Below the pieces are notes generated by a model, which saw only the letters and a list, made by a program, of their open reading frames with translations, had not been told where the DNA came from and searched no databases. Both the position numbers and the translations under genes were made by a program. A DNA stretch of 34,275 nt from the NCBI GenBank assembly GCA_001604585.1, contig LVBW01000065.1, forward strand, positions 1 through 34,275, written 5' to 3'. Below, piece after piece: positions 16,601 to 23,042 of this stretch. Position 1 is the stretch's first letter, and every line of letters starts with the position of its first letter. This stretch comes from Puniceicoccales bacterium Verruco_02 (lineage in GTDB: Bacteria; Verrucomicrobiota; Verrucomicrobiia; Opitutales; Oceanipulchritudinaceae).

Positions 16601-16874
16601 GGTATTCAACGTCTGGAATTTCCCACAGGAGTTTTTCCATAGGGCGGGTGACGTGATTTTCCACCTCCTGCGGACTTGCACCCGGCATGGAGACGAAGAT
16701 GTCTATCATCGGCACCTTAATCTGCGGCTCTTCTTCGCGCGGCAGGTTGATTACCGCGAAAAGGCCGAGGAGGATTGATGCGATTATGGCAATGGGCGTC
16801 AGTTTTGAGCTGATGAAGGCTTGAGCCATGCGGCCAGCCGTGCCCATTTTTGTGTCTTTGCACTGGGCATCCAT
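13638..16874 (-). CDS. RND-family efflux pump, inner-membrane permease subunit
   Basis: A 1078-residue proton-driven exporter of the AcrB/HAE1 kind. The first helix (about 24-42) is followed by LPREEEPQI and a large periplasmic domain; helices 2-6 begin near 350, and the proton-relay acidic pair is Asp416/Asp417 in the fourth helix (GILVDDAIVVVEN). A second periplasmic domain (about 580-880) and a second set of helices repeat the plan. The sequence resembles a branch found with ArsR regulators and DUF2892 proteins rather than the classical multidrug AcrB; its substrate is unknown. The ATG directly abuts the TAG of the adaptor gene and has a good GGAGG ribosome-binding site 8 bases ahead, supporting Met1 over Met10 and indicating translational coupling. 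Confidence 0.94.
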   Translation of the reverse strand: MDAQCKDTKMGTAGRMAQAFISSKLTPIAIIASILLGLFAVINLPREEEPQIKVPMIDIFVSMPGASPQEVENHVTRPMEKLLWEIPDVEYLYSTSSPGGTLVVVRFKVGTDIEAAIVRLNQKLQSNYDRIPYGVSAPLIKPRTIDDVPILALTFHSASLDHLDLRRVAAQVEEAVKPIDKVAETKLIGGDKRAVRVVLDSSSLAAHGISADVVVPILRQTNSRMELGSLPFDGKDVLLQTGSFLENARDVGTVVVGVYEGRPVYLRDVAEVRDEAATPADYVMHMGRDGALEAAVTLSLAKRPGANAIEVVDAVLARVDSLKGIVIPDEVSVTTVRDYGSTAAHKSNELLLHMGIAVFGVALLILFFLGWRESLVVLLAVPSTLALTLLVFYLYGYTLNRITLFALIFSIGILVDDAIVVVENIVRHVRMAGAQKKGLAQVALEAVDEVGNPTILATWAVIAAILPMAFVGGLMGPYMRPIPIGSTAAMLFSLVIAFTITPWAAIRVLKRRFSCELKLPEAERAASTFEDEAPSDWSSRLYHKVMDPLLDHTAWRWAFLGVIVALLFAAMALVGVGAVKVKMLPFDNKSEFQIVIDTPEGTTLEDTTRVAFEMAAVLRSVPEVRDCQIYSGTASPFNFNGLVRHYYLRRGPNVADIQVNLVDASQRKLQSHDIALKVRPMMTEIAKRYGAALAVAEVPPGPPVLQTIVAEVYGPSEKARHALAADVKRIMENTPGVVDIDWYVEDAQPMVRYVADKDKAALAGISEAQINEAIRLATLGVQADLLHQPVDREGVPIIVELPDSSRPTPNALLKLRIRGHNPQAPLIPLMELVRVEHTQRERSIYHKNLQPVTYVTADVAGEVESPAYAIFTMNKALAKLEGASYGGANGKVSINFFKQPVDDASPTVLWDGEWHITLEVFRDLGLAFAVVLVLIAMLMVGWFKSYVTPLVVMAAIPFSLIGILPAHWAMGAFFTATSMIGFMAGAGIVVRNSIILVDFIELRREHGLSLREAVVEAGAVRFRPMLLTALAVVVGASVILADPIFQGLAISLMFGEIASLLISRMAVPVLYFMANNKR

Positions 16875-17897
16875 CTAGCGAACCTCCAGCTTCTGACCGT
16901 TGACGAGATTGGCAGGCGGGTTAAGTATCACCGTATCGCCATCTTCTATGCCCGAGAGTACCTGCAAGCTGTCTGCGTGGTGTTCGCCGGTTTTGACGAT
17001 TCGCATGTAGGCGCTGCCGTCTCGGACAACGAATACGCGGCTTATCTGGCCGTATTGAGAAATTGCCGACGCCGGAAGGAGAATTTCCGTTCTCTCTCCC
17101 ACGGGCCAGAGAAGGCGCACGAACTGGCCGCTCCGCATGTCCGTACCGGGGGCAAGGTCGAGCTTGACTAGGCGGGTGCGGGAGCTGGGGTCTGCCGCGG
17201 GCGAGTATTCGGCGAGTACGGCCGGGTATTCGGCGTCGGCTGTGCGGATTGTCATCCGAGTGCCGTTGGGCGAGTCCGGAAAGGAATCTGGCACGCCAGC
17301 TTCCACGCGAAGACCGCTTTTGCCTGCAATTTCAAAGAGTGGGGTGCCGGGTGCAGCAAAGTCTCCGACGTTTGTCAGCTTGCTTGTGATGCGACCATCA
17401 AAGGGAGCCGTAACGCTGGTGTAGGAATAGTATGTCTCGGCTTCAACCAGTGCAGCTTCCGCCATTCTCATGCGTTCGGAAAGCTCGCGAACGGTCTGCC
17501 CAGTGGAGGCTCCACTTGCAAAGAGGCTGTTTTCCCTCTCGTAGTCGCGGCGCGCCTTGTCGAGAGCGGCCTGTGCCTGATCCACTCTGGCAAGCATCTC
17601 GGGTGCTGATAGCTGTACTAGCTCCTGTCCTTTGACTACTCCCTGCCCGATGGCGAAATCGGCACGCGATACCGTGCCCATCACTCTGGCTGATACGAGG
17701 GCTTGCTCCTTGTTTACTACCGTGCCGGGGACTTCGCAGAGTCTTGCCACTGGGCCACGACTTACGCGGATAGTCTCGACTGCCAGCGACTTTGAGTCAG
17801 CGGAATGGGGAGCCAGCTTATCAGAACATGCGCCCAGCGCGAGACTGACGAGCAGCAAGGCGGCGGAGAGAGTTACGCGTTTCTTTGTATAGTGCAT
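16875..17897 (-). CDS. RND efflux periplasmic adaptor (membrane fusion protein), lipoprotein
   Basis: A 340-residue adaptor that would link the RND pump to the TolC channel. Its signal sequence ends in a lipobox LGAC with Cys24 as the lipidated residue, so it is anchored in a membrane. The barrel-sandwich hybrid halves flank an alpha-helical hairpin (about 90-155; QAALDKARRDYERENSLF) and the second half-lipoyl is seen at VTAPFDGRITSK (about 162-173); a beta-barrel follows and the C-terminal membrane-proximal domain ends in GQKLEV. It lies between the TolC gene (35-base gap) and the pump gene (no gap), in the usual tripartite operon order. Confidence 0.93.
   Translation of the reverse strand: MHYTKKRVTLSAALLLVSLALGACSDKLAPHSADSKSLAVETIRVSRGPVARLCEVPGTVVNKEQALVSARVMGTVSRADFAIGQGVVKGQELVQLSAPEMLARVDQAQAALDKARRDYERENSLFASGASTGQTVRELSERMRMAEAALVEAETYYSYTSVTAPFDGRITSKLTNVGDFAAPGTPLFEIAGKSGLRVEAGVPDSFPDSPNGTRMTIRTADAEYPAVLAEYSPAADPSSRTRLVKLDLAPGTDMRSGQFVRLLWPVGERTEILLPASAISQYGQISRVFVVRDGSAYMRIVKTGEHHADSLQVLSGIEDGDTVILNPPANLVNGQKLEVR
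16883..16887 (-). promoter_or_regulatory. Strong ribosome-binding site for the RND pump gene
   Basis: GGAGG on the minus strand sits 8 bases before the pump ATG, inside the last codons of the adaptor gene. It is one of only about three clear Shine-Dalgarno sequences among roughly two dozen genes here, and all of these belong to downstream operon members or leadered genes. Confidence 0.7.
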
Positions 17898-17932
17898 GGT
17901 AGGTAAATATATGATGCTTATTGAATTAAAGA

Positions 17933-19243
17933 TTAATTACCCAGAATTTCCAAGCCTAGGGCAGAGCGGAGTTCCGCAACGGCGATTCGTTCCTGGGCAA
18001 GGCTCTGGGCTAGTTGCACGCGGGCATCAGCAAGGCGGGTTTCTACGCCGATAAGTTCTGCGGATAGGAGTGAGCCTGCGGCGAAGCGTTCGCGGGAAAG
18101 CTGTGCGGCTTCCCCGGCCTGCTCAACTTGTTTGCGGCAGACTTCCAACTGGCTGAGGGAAACCTCGTGATTGATGCGCGCCTGCCGGAGGCGCAGTTCT
18201 AGGGCTAGTTGGACTTTGCGTTCGGCTTCCAGTGCCTGTTCAAGTTTGGCCTGAGCTTCGGCTATTCTGGCGTCGGTCTCTGCTCCGTCGTATATAGTCA
18301 TTCCGACAGCCACGCCGGCGGTCCAGTTTTGCCCGTCGCCGTCCCGTCGCCAACCGCGGTTGTCCTGGACGCTGGCAAAGGCACCGATAGTGGGCCTTCG
18401 GGCGGCTTTGGCTACATGCAACAAGTGCTCAGCAGCCGATACTTGTGCCTTTATTGTGGATAGCTCCGGCCACTGCTCCGCAACAGTGGATAAAGGGTGC
18501 TGTATCAGCCTCCCATCGTCATCGGCCAGTTCCAGCCCGCTATCGCTTCGCCGCCCGAGAGCTGTAGCGAGCATGGCACGGGATAGGTCCACCATCTGCC
18601 TTGCAGCCAGTAACTGGCTTTCGGTGCGGGCACGTTGCACTTCAAGATTCAGGCGTTCGCTTTTCAGTAATTGCCCGGCTTCCTCGCGAAGTCGGGCCAC
18701 TCGCAGGCTTTCGTCGTAGCCGCCGAGAGCTGCATCGAGCGCGAGGACCGACTGCTGAGCCTGTCTGATGCTGAAAAATGAGCGCACTACCTCGACGTCC
18801 AGCCTGCGAAGGGCGCTGAGCCTGTCGTATTCGGCGGCCTGCAAGCCAGCTTTGGCCGCGGATCTGCCCCCGGATATGCGTCCCCATGTGTAAATGGGCT
18901 GTTTGATGCTGATCGCGTTGGACAGCACATCGGTTTGGCCTGGCTTGTTGAAATTGATGGAATTGTCGAAAGTGCCTGTGTTGAGAATGGCGCCGAATGC
19001 GTTCATCGGGCTGTTGGTCTGCATGTAAGCGGAAGTAAGCTCGATGCGCGGCTTAATGCTTGAGTCGGCCATGCGACGGAGTGCTTCAGCCTGCTCCACG
19101 CGCAGGCATGCAATCCGGGCGTCCGGGCTTGCAATGCGTGCCTCTACGATGGCGTCGGCGAGTGTGGTCGATGCGTTGGCTGTTGCAGCAATGCCAAACA
19201 CGACGGCAATGCGGAACAGGGTGCTCATGCAATGTGCTGACAT
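17933..19243 (-). CDS. TolC-family outer-membrane efflux protein
   Basis: A 436-residue outer-membrane channel component. A signal peptide (ending near ANAS) is followed by two long alpha-helical repeats of the OEP type; coiled-coil heptads are clear in RVARLREEAGQLLKSERLNLE and in the closing segment AEAQAKLEQALEAERKVQLALELRLRQ. ATG 19243 was chosen; ATG 19228 gives an equally good signal peptide, and a TTG at 19255 would be possible but sits only 3 bases after the DUF2892 stop. It should form the exit duct for the adaptor and pump encoded just downstream. Confidence 0.9.
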   Translation of the reverse strand: MSAHCMSTLFRIAVVFGIAATANASTTLADAIVEARIASPDARIACLRVEQAEALRRMADSSIKPRIELTSAYMQTNSPMNAFGAILNTGTFDNSINFNKPGQTDVLSNAISIKQPIYTWGRISGGRSAAKAGLQAAEYDRLSALRRLDVEVVRSFFSIRQAQQSVLALDAALGGYDESLRVARLREEAGQLLKSERLNLEVQRARTESQLLAARQMVDLSRAMLATALGRRSDSGLELADDDGRLIQHPLSTVAEQWPELSTIKAQVSAAEHLLHVAKAARRPTIGAFASVQDNRGWRRDGDGQNWTAGVAVGMTIYDGAETDARIAEAQAKLEQALEAERKVQLALELRLRQARINHEVSLSQLEVCRKQVEQAGEAAQLSRERFAAGSLLSAELIGVETRLADARVQLAQSLAQERIAVAELRSALGLEILGN

Positions 19244-19258
19244 TGTAATAACCAATCG

Positions 19259-19504
19259 CTACTTTGTGCTGGAATTGCAATCGCTGCCGGCGCTTCCTCT
19301 GGCGCAGGAGCATGGACCTTTTACCACGCCCAGCTTGCGAGCCAGTATCACCGGAGGGCAGAAGCCTGTGTACGCAGACTGTATAAGGTTTAAGCCCACA
19401 AAGCAGGTCAGCAGCAGCCACCATTCGCTAACAAGATGTGTAAGTGCGGCGCTTGCTATCACCACGGTTCCTGCCATTGTCCTGACGAATTTTTCGCTGC
19501 TCAT
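19259..19504 (-). CDS. Small DUF2892 (YgaP-like) inner-membrane protein with cysteine-rich tail
   Basis: An 81-residue protein with two hydrophobic segments (about 10-22 and 28-46) and the FCPP...RKLG motif (48-59) that marks the DUF2892 family, the membrane part of E. coli YgaP. After the membrane region comes a short tail with Cys65, Cys67 and Cys76, in addition to Cys34 and Cys49. It is the first gene of the efflux operon, 15 bases ahead of the TolC start. YgaP joins this region to a rhodanese and its operon is controlled by an ArsR-type regulator; here no rhodanese is seen but an ArsR gene is divergent. A link to sulfur or thiol handling is therefore possible, but function is not established. 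Confidence 0.82.
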   Translation of the reverse strand: MSSEKFVRTMAGTVVIASAALTHLVSEWWLLLTCFVGLNLIQSAYTGFCPPVILARKLGVVKGPCSCARGSAGSDCNSSTK

Positions 19505-19526
19505 ATAGTTTTATTTTGATTTATGA
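19501..19526. promoter_or_regulatory. Candidate operator/promoter between DUF2892 and ArsR genes
   Basis: Only 34 bases separate the two divergent start codons. The AT-rich gap holds a TCATA (19501-19505) and TATGA (19522-19526) inverted pair with 16 bases between. ArsR-family dimers bind AT-rich dyads of about this span, and binding here would block both genes. The repeat itself is short. Confidence 0.3.
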
Positions 19527-19538
19527 GCATAGACGCAT

Positions 19539-19922
19539 ATGGTTGATTCCATGTCAAGCAGCTATTCAGGGATTGTCGATGGTGTGGAACATGAGCCAAT
19601 GAGCGATGAGGCACTGGAGCTGGTCGCAAGGCGTTTCGCCGTCCTTGCGGAGCCGATGCGACTTCGTCTTCTTCAGGCACTGGTCTTGGGGGAAAGGAAC
19701 GTAAATGCTCTGGTGTCTGTTACGCGTGGCACGCAGGCCAACGTGTCGCGTCATCTGCAAACCTTGGCGCGCGAGGGTATCTTGTTGCGGAGAAGGGATG
19801 GGATGCAGGTATATTACTCAGTTGCGGACCCGTCTGTCTTCGAAATGTGTCGTGTGGTATGCGGATGTATCCGCGCCGGGCTAAAGAAGTCGAGCGATGC
19901 AATCGGTGGCATTGACGGATGA
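19539..19922 (+). CDS. ArsR/SmtB-family transcriptional regulator
   Basis: A 127-residue winged-helix repressor-type protein. The HTH is in residues about 52-80 (NVNALVSVTRGTQANVSRHLQTLAREG), followed by the wing (LLRRRDGMQVYYSV). The classical arsenic-sensing CxC motif in helix 3 (ELCVCDL) is absent; instead three cysteines cluster in the C-terminal helix (Cys104, Cys108, Cys110; MCRVVCGC). Divergent from the DUF2892-TolC-adaptor-RND operon with a 34-base gap, it very likely represses that operon and itself. The inducer could be a metal or a thiol-reactive compound; the sequence does not decide. Met1 has no Shine-Dalgarno sequence; Met5 (19551) is an alternative start. Confidence 0.9.
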   Translation: MVDSMSSSYSGIVDGVEHEPMSDEALELVARRFAVLAEPMRLRLLQALVLGERNVNALVSVTRGTQANVSRHLQTLAREGILLRRRDGMQVYYSVADPSVFEMCRVVCGCIRAGLKKSSDAIGGIDG

Positions 19923-19973
19923 CTTTAGTAACCGGATAGCAATTCCCATCAATCTACACCGTCTTAAGTCAGC

Positions 19974-20001
19974 TTTACCCGCGTGTCGCACAATATATAT
20001 T
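19974..20001 (+). promoter_or_regulatory. Candidate sigma-70-type promoter for carbonic anhydrase
   Basis: TTTACC (19974-19979, 4 of 6 to the -35 consensus) is followed after 16 bases by TATATT (19996-20001, 5 of 6 to the -10 consensus); TATTAT two bases on is an alternative with an 18-base spacer. It lies in an AT-rich 200-base gap that otherwise shows no gene or structured RNA. Confidence 0.35.
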
Positions 20002-20123
20002 ATGTCTAATTGAGAAAACGACTATAGAATTGGTGTTGTTGTGTAAGTGTTGACGATGTCCATTGATGGATTTGCGGCTTATGTTGACTGATACCCTTGG
20101 ATAGCTTACTGACCCGCTCGGAA

Positions 20124-20780
20124 ATGAAAGACATCGAACGCTTCGTCAGTGGTTTTCGCAGCTTCCAGAAGGAGTATTTCGGTTCCCACGGATCGCATTT
20201 CGAACAACTTCGTCGCTCCCAAAGCCCGCGCACCATGCTCATTGGTTGTTCGGATTCGAGAGTTGACCCGGCCACGCTTACGCGCAGCCGTCCGGGCGAT
20301 CTATTTATTGTCCGCAACATTGCCAATTTGGTCCCACCATGCGAACGGGAACCGGGCCGTCACGGCGTAAGTGCAGCCATCGAGTACGCGGTCTGCCAAC
20401 TTGAGGTTGAAGACATCATTGTAATGGGACATTCGAATTGCGGTGGCATAGGCTGTCTTATGCGTGGTTGCTGCCAAGTTTCATCCGACAGTTTCCTCGA
20501 ACGCTGGATGTCCATTGCTGCCCCTGCTCGTGAACGAGTCCTGGCAGAGTTGCAAGGCAAGGACGAAGCATTGCTGCGCCGAGCCGTGGAACAGGCGTCC
20601 ATACTTCTATCTATCGAGAACTTGCACAGCTTTCCATTCGTCAAGGAGCGTATTGAAGCCGGTCGCCTGTCTCTGCACGGCTGGTATTTCGACTTGGATG
20701 CTGGAAGCCTCCTCGAATACGATCAGACTGAACGCCTCTTCGTCCCAACCGGAGACTCGCAGCAAGCCTCATCCGGGTAA
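20124..20780 (+). CDS. Beta-class carbonic anhydrase
   Basis: A 218-residue enzyme interconverting CO2 and bicarbonate in the cytoplasm. Zinc ligands are Cys42, His103 and Cys106 (CSDSR and GHSNCGG motifs), with the Asp44-Arg46 dyad that gates the active site. Length and layout fit plant-type/prokaryotic beta enzymes; the MKDIERFVSGFRSFQ opening is the normal family start, so ATG 20124 was chosen over an in-frame TTG at 20097. No signal peptide. It is convergent with the uracil-DNA glycosylase gene (13-base gap) and appears to be a single-gene unit with its own upstream region. Confidence 0.93.
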   Translation: MKDIERFVSGFRSFQKEYFGSHGSHFEQLRRSQSPRTMLIGCSDSRVDPATLTRSRPGDLFIVRNIANLVPPCEREPGRHGVSAAIEYAVCQLEVEDIIVMGHSNCGGIGCLMRGCCQVSSDSFLERWMSIAAPARERVLAELQGKDEALLRRAVEQASILLSIENLHSFPFVKERIEAGRLSLHGWYFDLDAGSLLEYDQTERLFVPTGDSQQASSG

Positions 20781-20793
20781 GAGAGCACTTTAG

Positions 20794-21735
20794 CTAGCGA
20801 AAGTAACCCTGCTGTTTCTCGCTGATAGGCATCCCGACCTTCTCCATCACCGCAAGCATATCCTCCCATATCTGCCTTTTGACGGTATTGCTGCCGTACT
20901 GAAGAACGTAAGATGGGTGATATGTCGGCATGAGCGGAGTTCCGCGAAAATCGAACCATTTTCCGCGTATCTGGCCGAGTTTCCTTTTGGTATCCGGACC
21001 CATAAGGCCGGTTACAGCCGTGTTGCCCAGAGCCACAATCAGCTTCGGTTTGACGACCTCGATCTGTGCCTGAAGGTAAGGCAGGCAGAATGCCATTTCC
21101 TCCCCTGTTGGCGGACGGTTGCCGCTGCTCTGCCCGGTCTGCGGGCGCCAATTCATAATGTTGCCAATATAGACCTGCTCTCTACTCAGGCCCATTGCGC
21201 CAATGATTTTGACAAGCAACTGCCCCGCACGGCCTACAAAAGGAATGCCCTGAACCTCCTCATCTGCCCCCGGAGCCTCGCCGCAGAAGAAAATATCAGC
21301 ATCTAGGCTGCCGTTGCCAAACACCACCTGCGCCCCGGCGTTTAGATTCGCCTTGCACACGGGACAGTTCAGCACTAACTCGCGAAGATACTCCCAGCGC
21401 GCCCTCTTGTCGCCTTCCGGCAATGTGACAGCAGGCGGGGGAGGCAGTTTCGGCTCGGCAGAAGGAACGGGCACGTTGCTACTCTTTGTGGGAGCCGCCC
21501 TGACTGCGGAAGCATCGGGCAGAATTGCAGCGCTACTGGCCAAGGGTGCTGATGGCTGAGGCCTTGGCGAAGATATGGCTGCAGCGGGCAAAACTATAGC
21601 CGGACTCAAGCTCTTTTCACCGCTGGTCGCCGCATTGAGCGAAGCCACACTATCGGTCGAAACGAACACGAACTCCTCGCCCTCGGCCTTGAGGCGCTTC
21701 AGTTCATCGACCACGGCTAGGATCTTCTCACGCAT
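20794..21735 (-). CDS. Family-4-like uracil-DNA glycosylase with long Ala/Pro-rich N-terminal extension
   Basis: A 313-residue DNA repair enzyme that should remove uracil from DNA. The catalytic domain occupies residues about 118-305: motif 1 GEAPGADE (152-159) and motif 2 HPSYVL (273-278) are the family-4 type. Family-4 enzymes bind a 4Fe-4S cluster through four Cys; here Cys124, Cys127 and Cys217 are in place, but the third position reads NWRP with Trp196 where KCRP is usual. Residues 1-20 look helical, and about 30-110 are a low-complexity Ala/Pro/Ser linker, much longer than in typical members. ATG 21735 was chosen because the longer frame adds only a disordered 20 residues. RadC is encoded just upstream on the same strand (66 bases). 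Confidence 0.88.
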   Translation of the reverse strand: MREKILAVVDELKRLKAEGEEFVFVSTDSVASLNAATSGEKSLSPAIVLPAAAISSPRPQPSAPLASSAAILPDASAVRAAPTKSSNVPVPSAEPKLPPPPAVTLPEGDKRARWEYLRELVLNCPVCKANLNAGAQVVFGNGSLDADIFFCGEAPGADEEVQGIPFVGRAGQLLVKIIGAMGLSREQVYIGNIMNWRPQTGQSSGNRPPTGEEMAFCLPYLQAQIEVVKPKLIVALGNTAVTGLMGPDTKRKLGQIRGKWFDFRGTPLMPTYHPSYVLQYGSNTVKRQIWEDMLAVMEKVGMPISEKQQGYFR

Positions 21736-21801
21736 GGGTCGGGAGCCTAGAGAGGTGCGCAGCCTAGGGCAAGCAAGGCTTGGCTGTAAAGACAAGCTGC
21801 G

Positions 21802-22536
21802 TTACAAGCTATTGAGTAAGCCTGCTTTCTGAAAGCTGAAATAGCCCTTTCGCTGCGGGTCAGCGGCCACGGTGCCAACGATGACATGGTCCAGCACCTG
21901 TATGCCCAATAACTCCCCCGACTGGCGTAGAAGGCGCGTCACCTCGTTGTCGTTTCCGCTTGGTGAAGGATCTCCTGTTGGGTGGTTATGGACACAAATC
22001 ATTGCTGATGCGCCACTGCGTATCGCGTCTCTAAACACCTCGCGGCTGTGGACAAGGCTGTTGCTTACGGTGCCGGAGCTGACCTCGCAGACGCGAACTA
22101 GCCTGTTCTTTCGGTTTAGACAGAGGGTCCAGAATTTCTCCACATCCAGCCCTGCCACCCTTGGCTGAAGGTAGTTGAAGACCTTTGCGGGGCTGTCCAT
22201 CAGCGGGTCTTCGTCAACGCGCTGCGCCAGTACGCGCCGGGCCACCTCTGTAACGGTCATCAGTTGAAGTGCCTTGATGTGACCAATGCCCTTCACTTTG
22301 CGAAAATCATTTTCATCCCAGCGAAGCAGTCCGGCGAGCGATCCGGCCTCCAGCATCATTTGCCTCGATACGGCCATGACGTCCATATCCTTGCTCCCGC
22401 TGCGTAGTAACATGGCTAGCAACTCCGTATCGCTGAGCGCGGAAGCCCCCAGACGCTCAAGGCGCTCCTGAGGCCGTTCGTGCGAAGCCATGTCTTTCAG
22501 GCGCTGTCCTGCGCCGGGCGCTAAACAGGTGTTCAT
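21802..22536 (-). CDS. radC: RadC-family JAB/MPN protein (first copy)
   Basis: A 244-residue RadC protein. A helix-hairpin-helix DNA-binding segment lies in residues about 65-100 (KVKGIGHIKALQL), followed by a JAB metalloprotease-like domain with Glu133 and the signature HNHPTGDPSPSGND (183-196) giving His183, His185 and Asp196 as metal ligands. Despite the name, RadC has no proven role in recombinational repair; the family is linked to DNA metabolism and mobile elements. ATG 22536 was chosen; a further in-frame ATG at 22566 adds 10 residues. Upstream of and same-strand as the uracil-DNA glycosylase gene. Confidence 0.92.
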   Translation of the reverse strand: MNTCLAPGAGQRLKDMASHERPQERLERLGASALSDTELLAMLLRSGSKDMDVMAVSRQMMLEAGSLAGLLRWDENDFRKVKGIGHIKALQLMTVTEVARRVLAQRVDEDPLMDSPAKVFNYLQPRVAGLDVEKFWTLCLNRKNRLVRVCEVSSGTVSNSLVHSREVFRDAIRSGASAMICVHNHPTGDPSPSGNDNEVTRLLRQSGELLGIQVLDHVIVGTVAADPQRKGYFSFQKAGLLNSL

Positions 22537-22585
22537 GTGTGTATATATGCACAGATTTGCAGACATGAGAAGATAATTCTATGCT

Positions 22586-22650
22586 GATAGCTCAAAAACC
22601 CGTATCGAATGGTTCATGGAGCCGCCGGCTGCTTCCGCGCTTGAGCTATC
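22586..22650. repeat. Perfect 10-bp inverted repeat with 45-base spacer between RadC and HhH genes
   Basis: GATAGCTCAA (22586-22595) has its exact reverse complement TTGAGCTATC at 22641-22650. The spacer contains a smaller AGCC/GGCT hairpin. It lies in the 140-base divergent gap, so it could be a looped operator or a structured 5' leader of the plus-strand gene. An in-frame upstream ATG (22581) of that gene would make this coding, but the start at 22677 fits the family better. Confidence 0.4.
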
Positions 22651-22676
22651 CCATTCCGCTGTGCAGTCTGAGCGCC

Positions 22677-22976
22677 ATGTACGAGGACTTTCCAATGCGC
22701 GACAAGAAGCGCAAGGTTGACATGGGCGCACTCCAGTCAGAATTCAAGCGCCGCGTTCCGAGCTTGGACCTTGCCGCCGCTCGCGACCTGCTGGACCTTG
22801 GGTTTGCCCATGTGGACGAGCTGCGTGGCCGCTCCCCAGAAGCCCTGCTCGACTCTGTCCGCAAGCTCCGCCCCGACACCCCGCCAGACCGCCTAAGCCA
22901 GTATCGCATGATGGTGTATTATGCGGAAACTCCAGACCCGGAGCTACGCCTTCTTCAGGCACATATGTGGAGTTGA
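22677..22976 (+). CDS. Small helix-hairpin-helix protein, Cdd1 (pathogenicity locus)-like
   Basis: A 99-residue protein without signal peptide. Residues about 20-80 (EFKRRVPSLDLAAARDLLDLG, HVDELRGRSPEALLDSV) follow the pattern of the Cdd1/DUF4332-type HhH domain, in which an element like IPGIGKSMAQDLINLGY is replaced here by a variant lacking the Gly-rich hairpin. The C-terminal MMVYYAETPDPELRLLQ matches the family ending. Such proteins are short, of unknown function, presumably binding nucleic acid. ATG 22677 was selected; 22695 is another option. It is divergent from radC and convergent with the helicase gene. Confidence 0.7.
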   Translation: MYEDFPMRDKKRKVDMGALQSEFKRRVPSLDLAAARDLLDLGFAHVDELRGRSPEALLDSVRKLRPDTPPDRLSQYRMMVYYAETPDPELRLLQAHMWS

Positions 22977-23002
22977 GGCGCGCGAGGTAGGCGCGCGAGG
23001 TA
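22977..23002. repeat. Perfect 13-bp tandem duplication between convergent genes
   Basis: GGCGCGCGAGGTA occurs twice head to tail directly after the stop codon of the HhH gene. Because GCGCGC is self-complementary, the two copies can also pair as a 6-bp GC stem with a short loop, so the unit may serve as a weak terminator. Confidence 0.7.
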
Positions 23003-23042
23003 TCACCCATGCAACTAGTAGTAGCCACCTCTCCTCCATCAC

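Noticed and set aside
19501-19538. Riboswitch or tRNA in the ArsR/DUF2892 gap
   Set aside because: Gap is only 34 bases; no cloverleaf or riboswitch-like core is possible.
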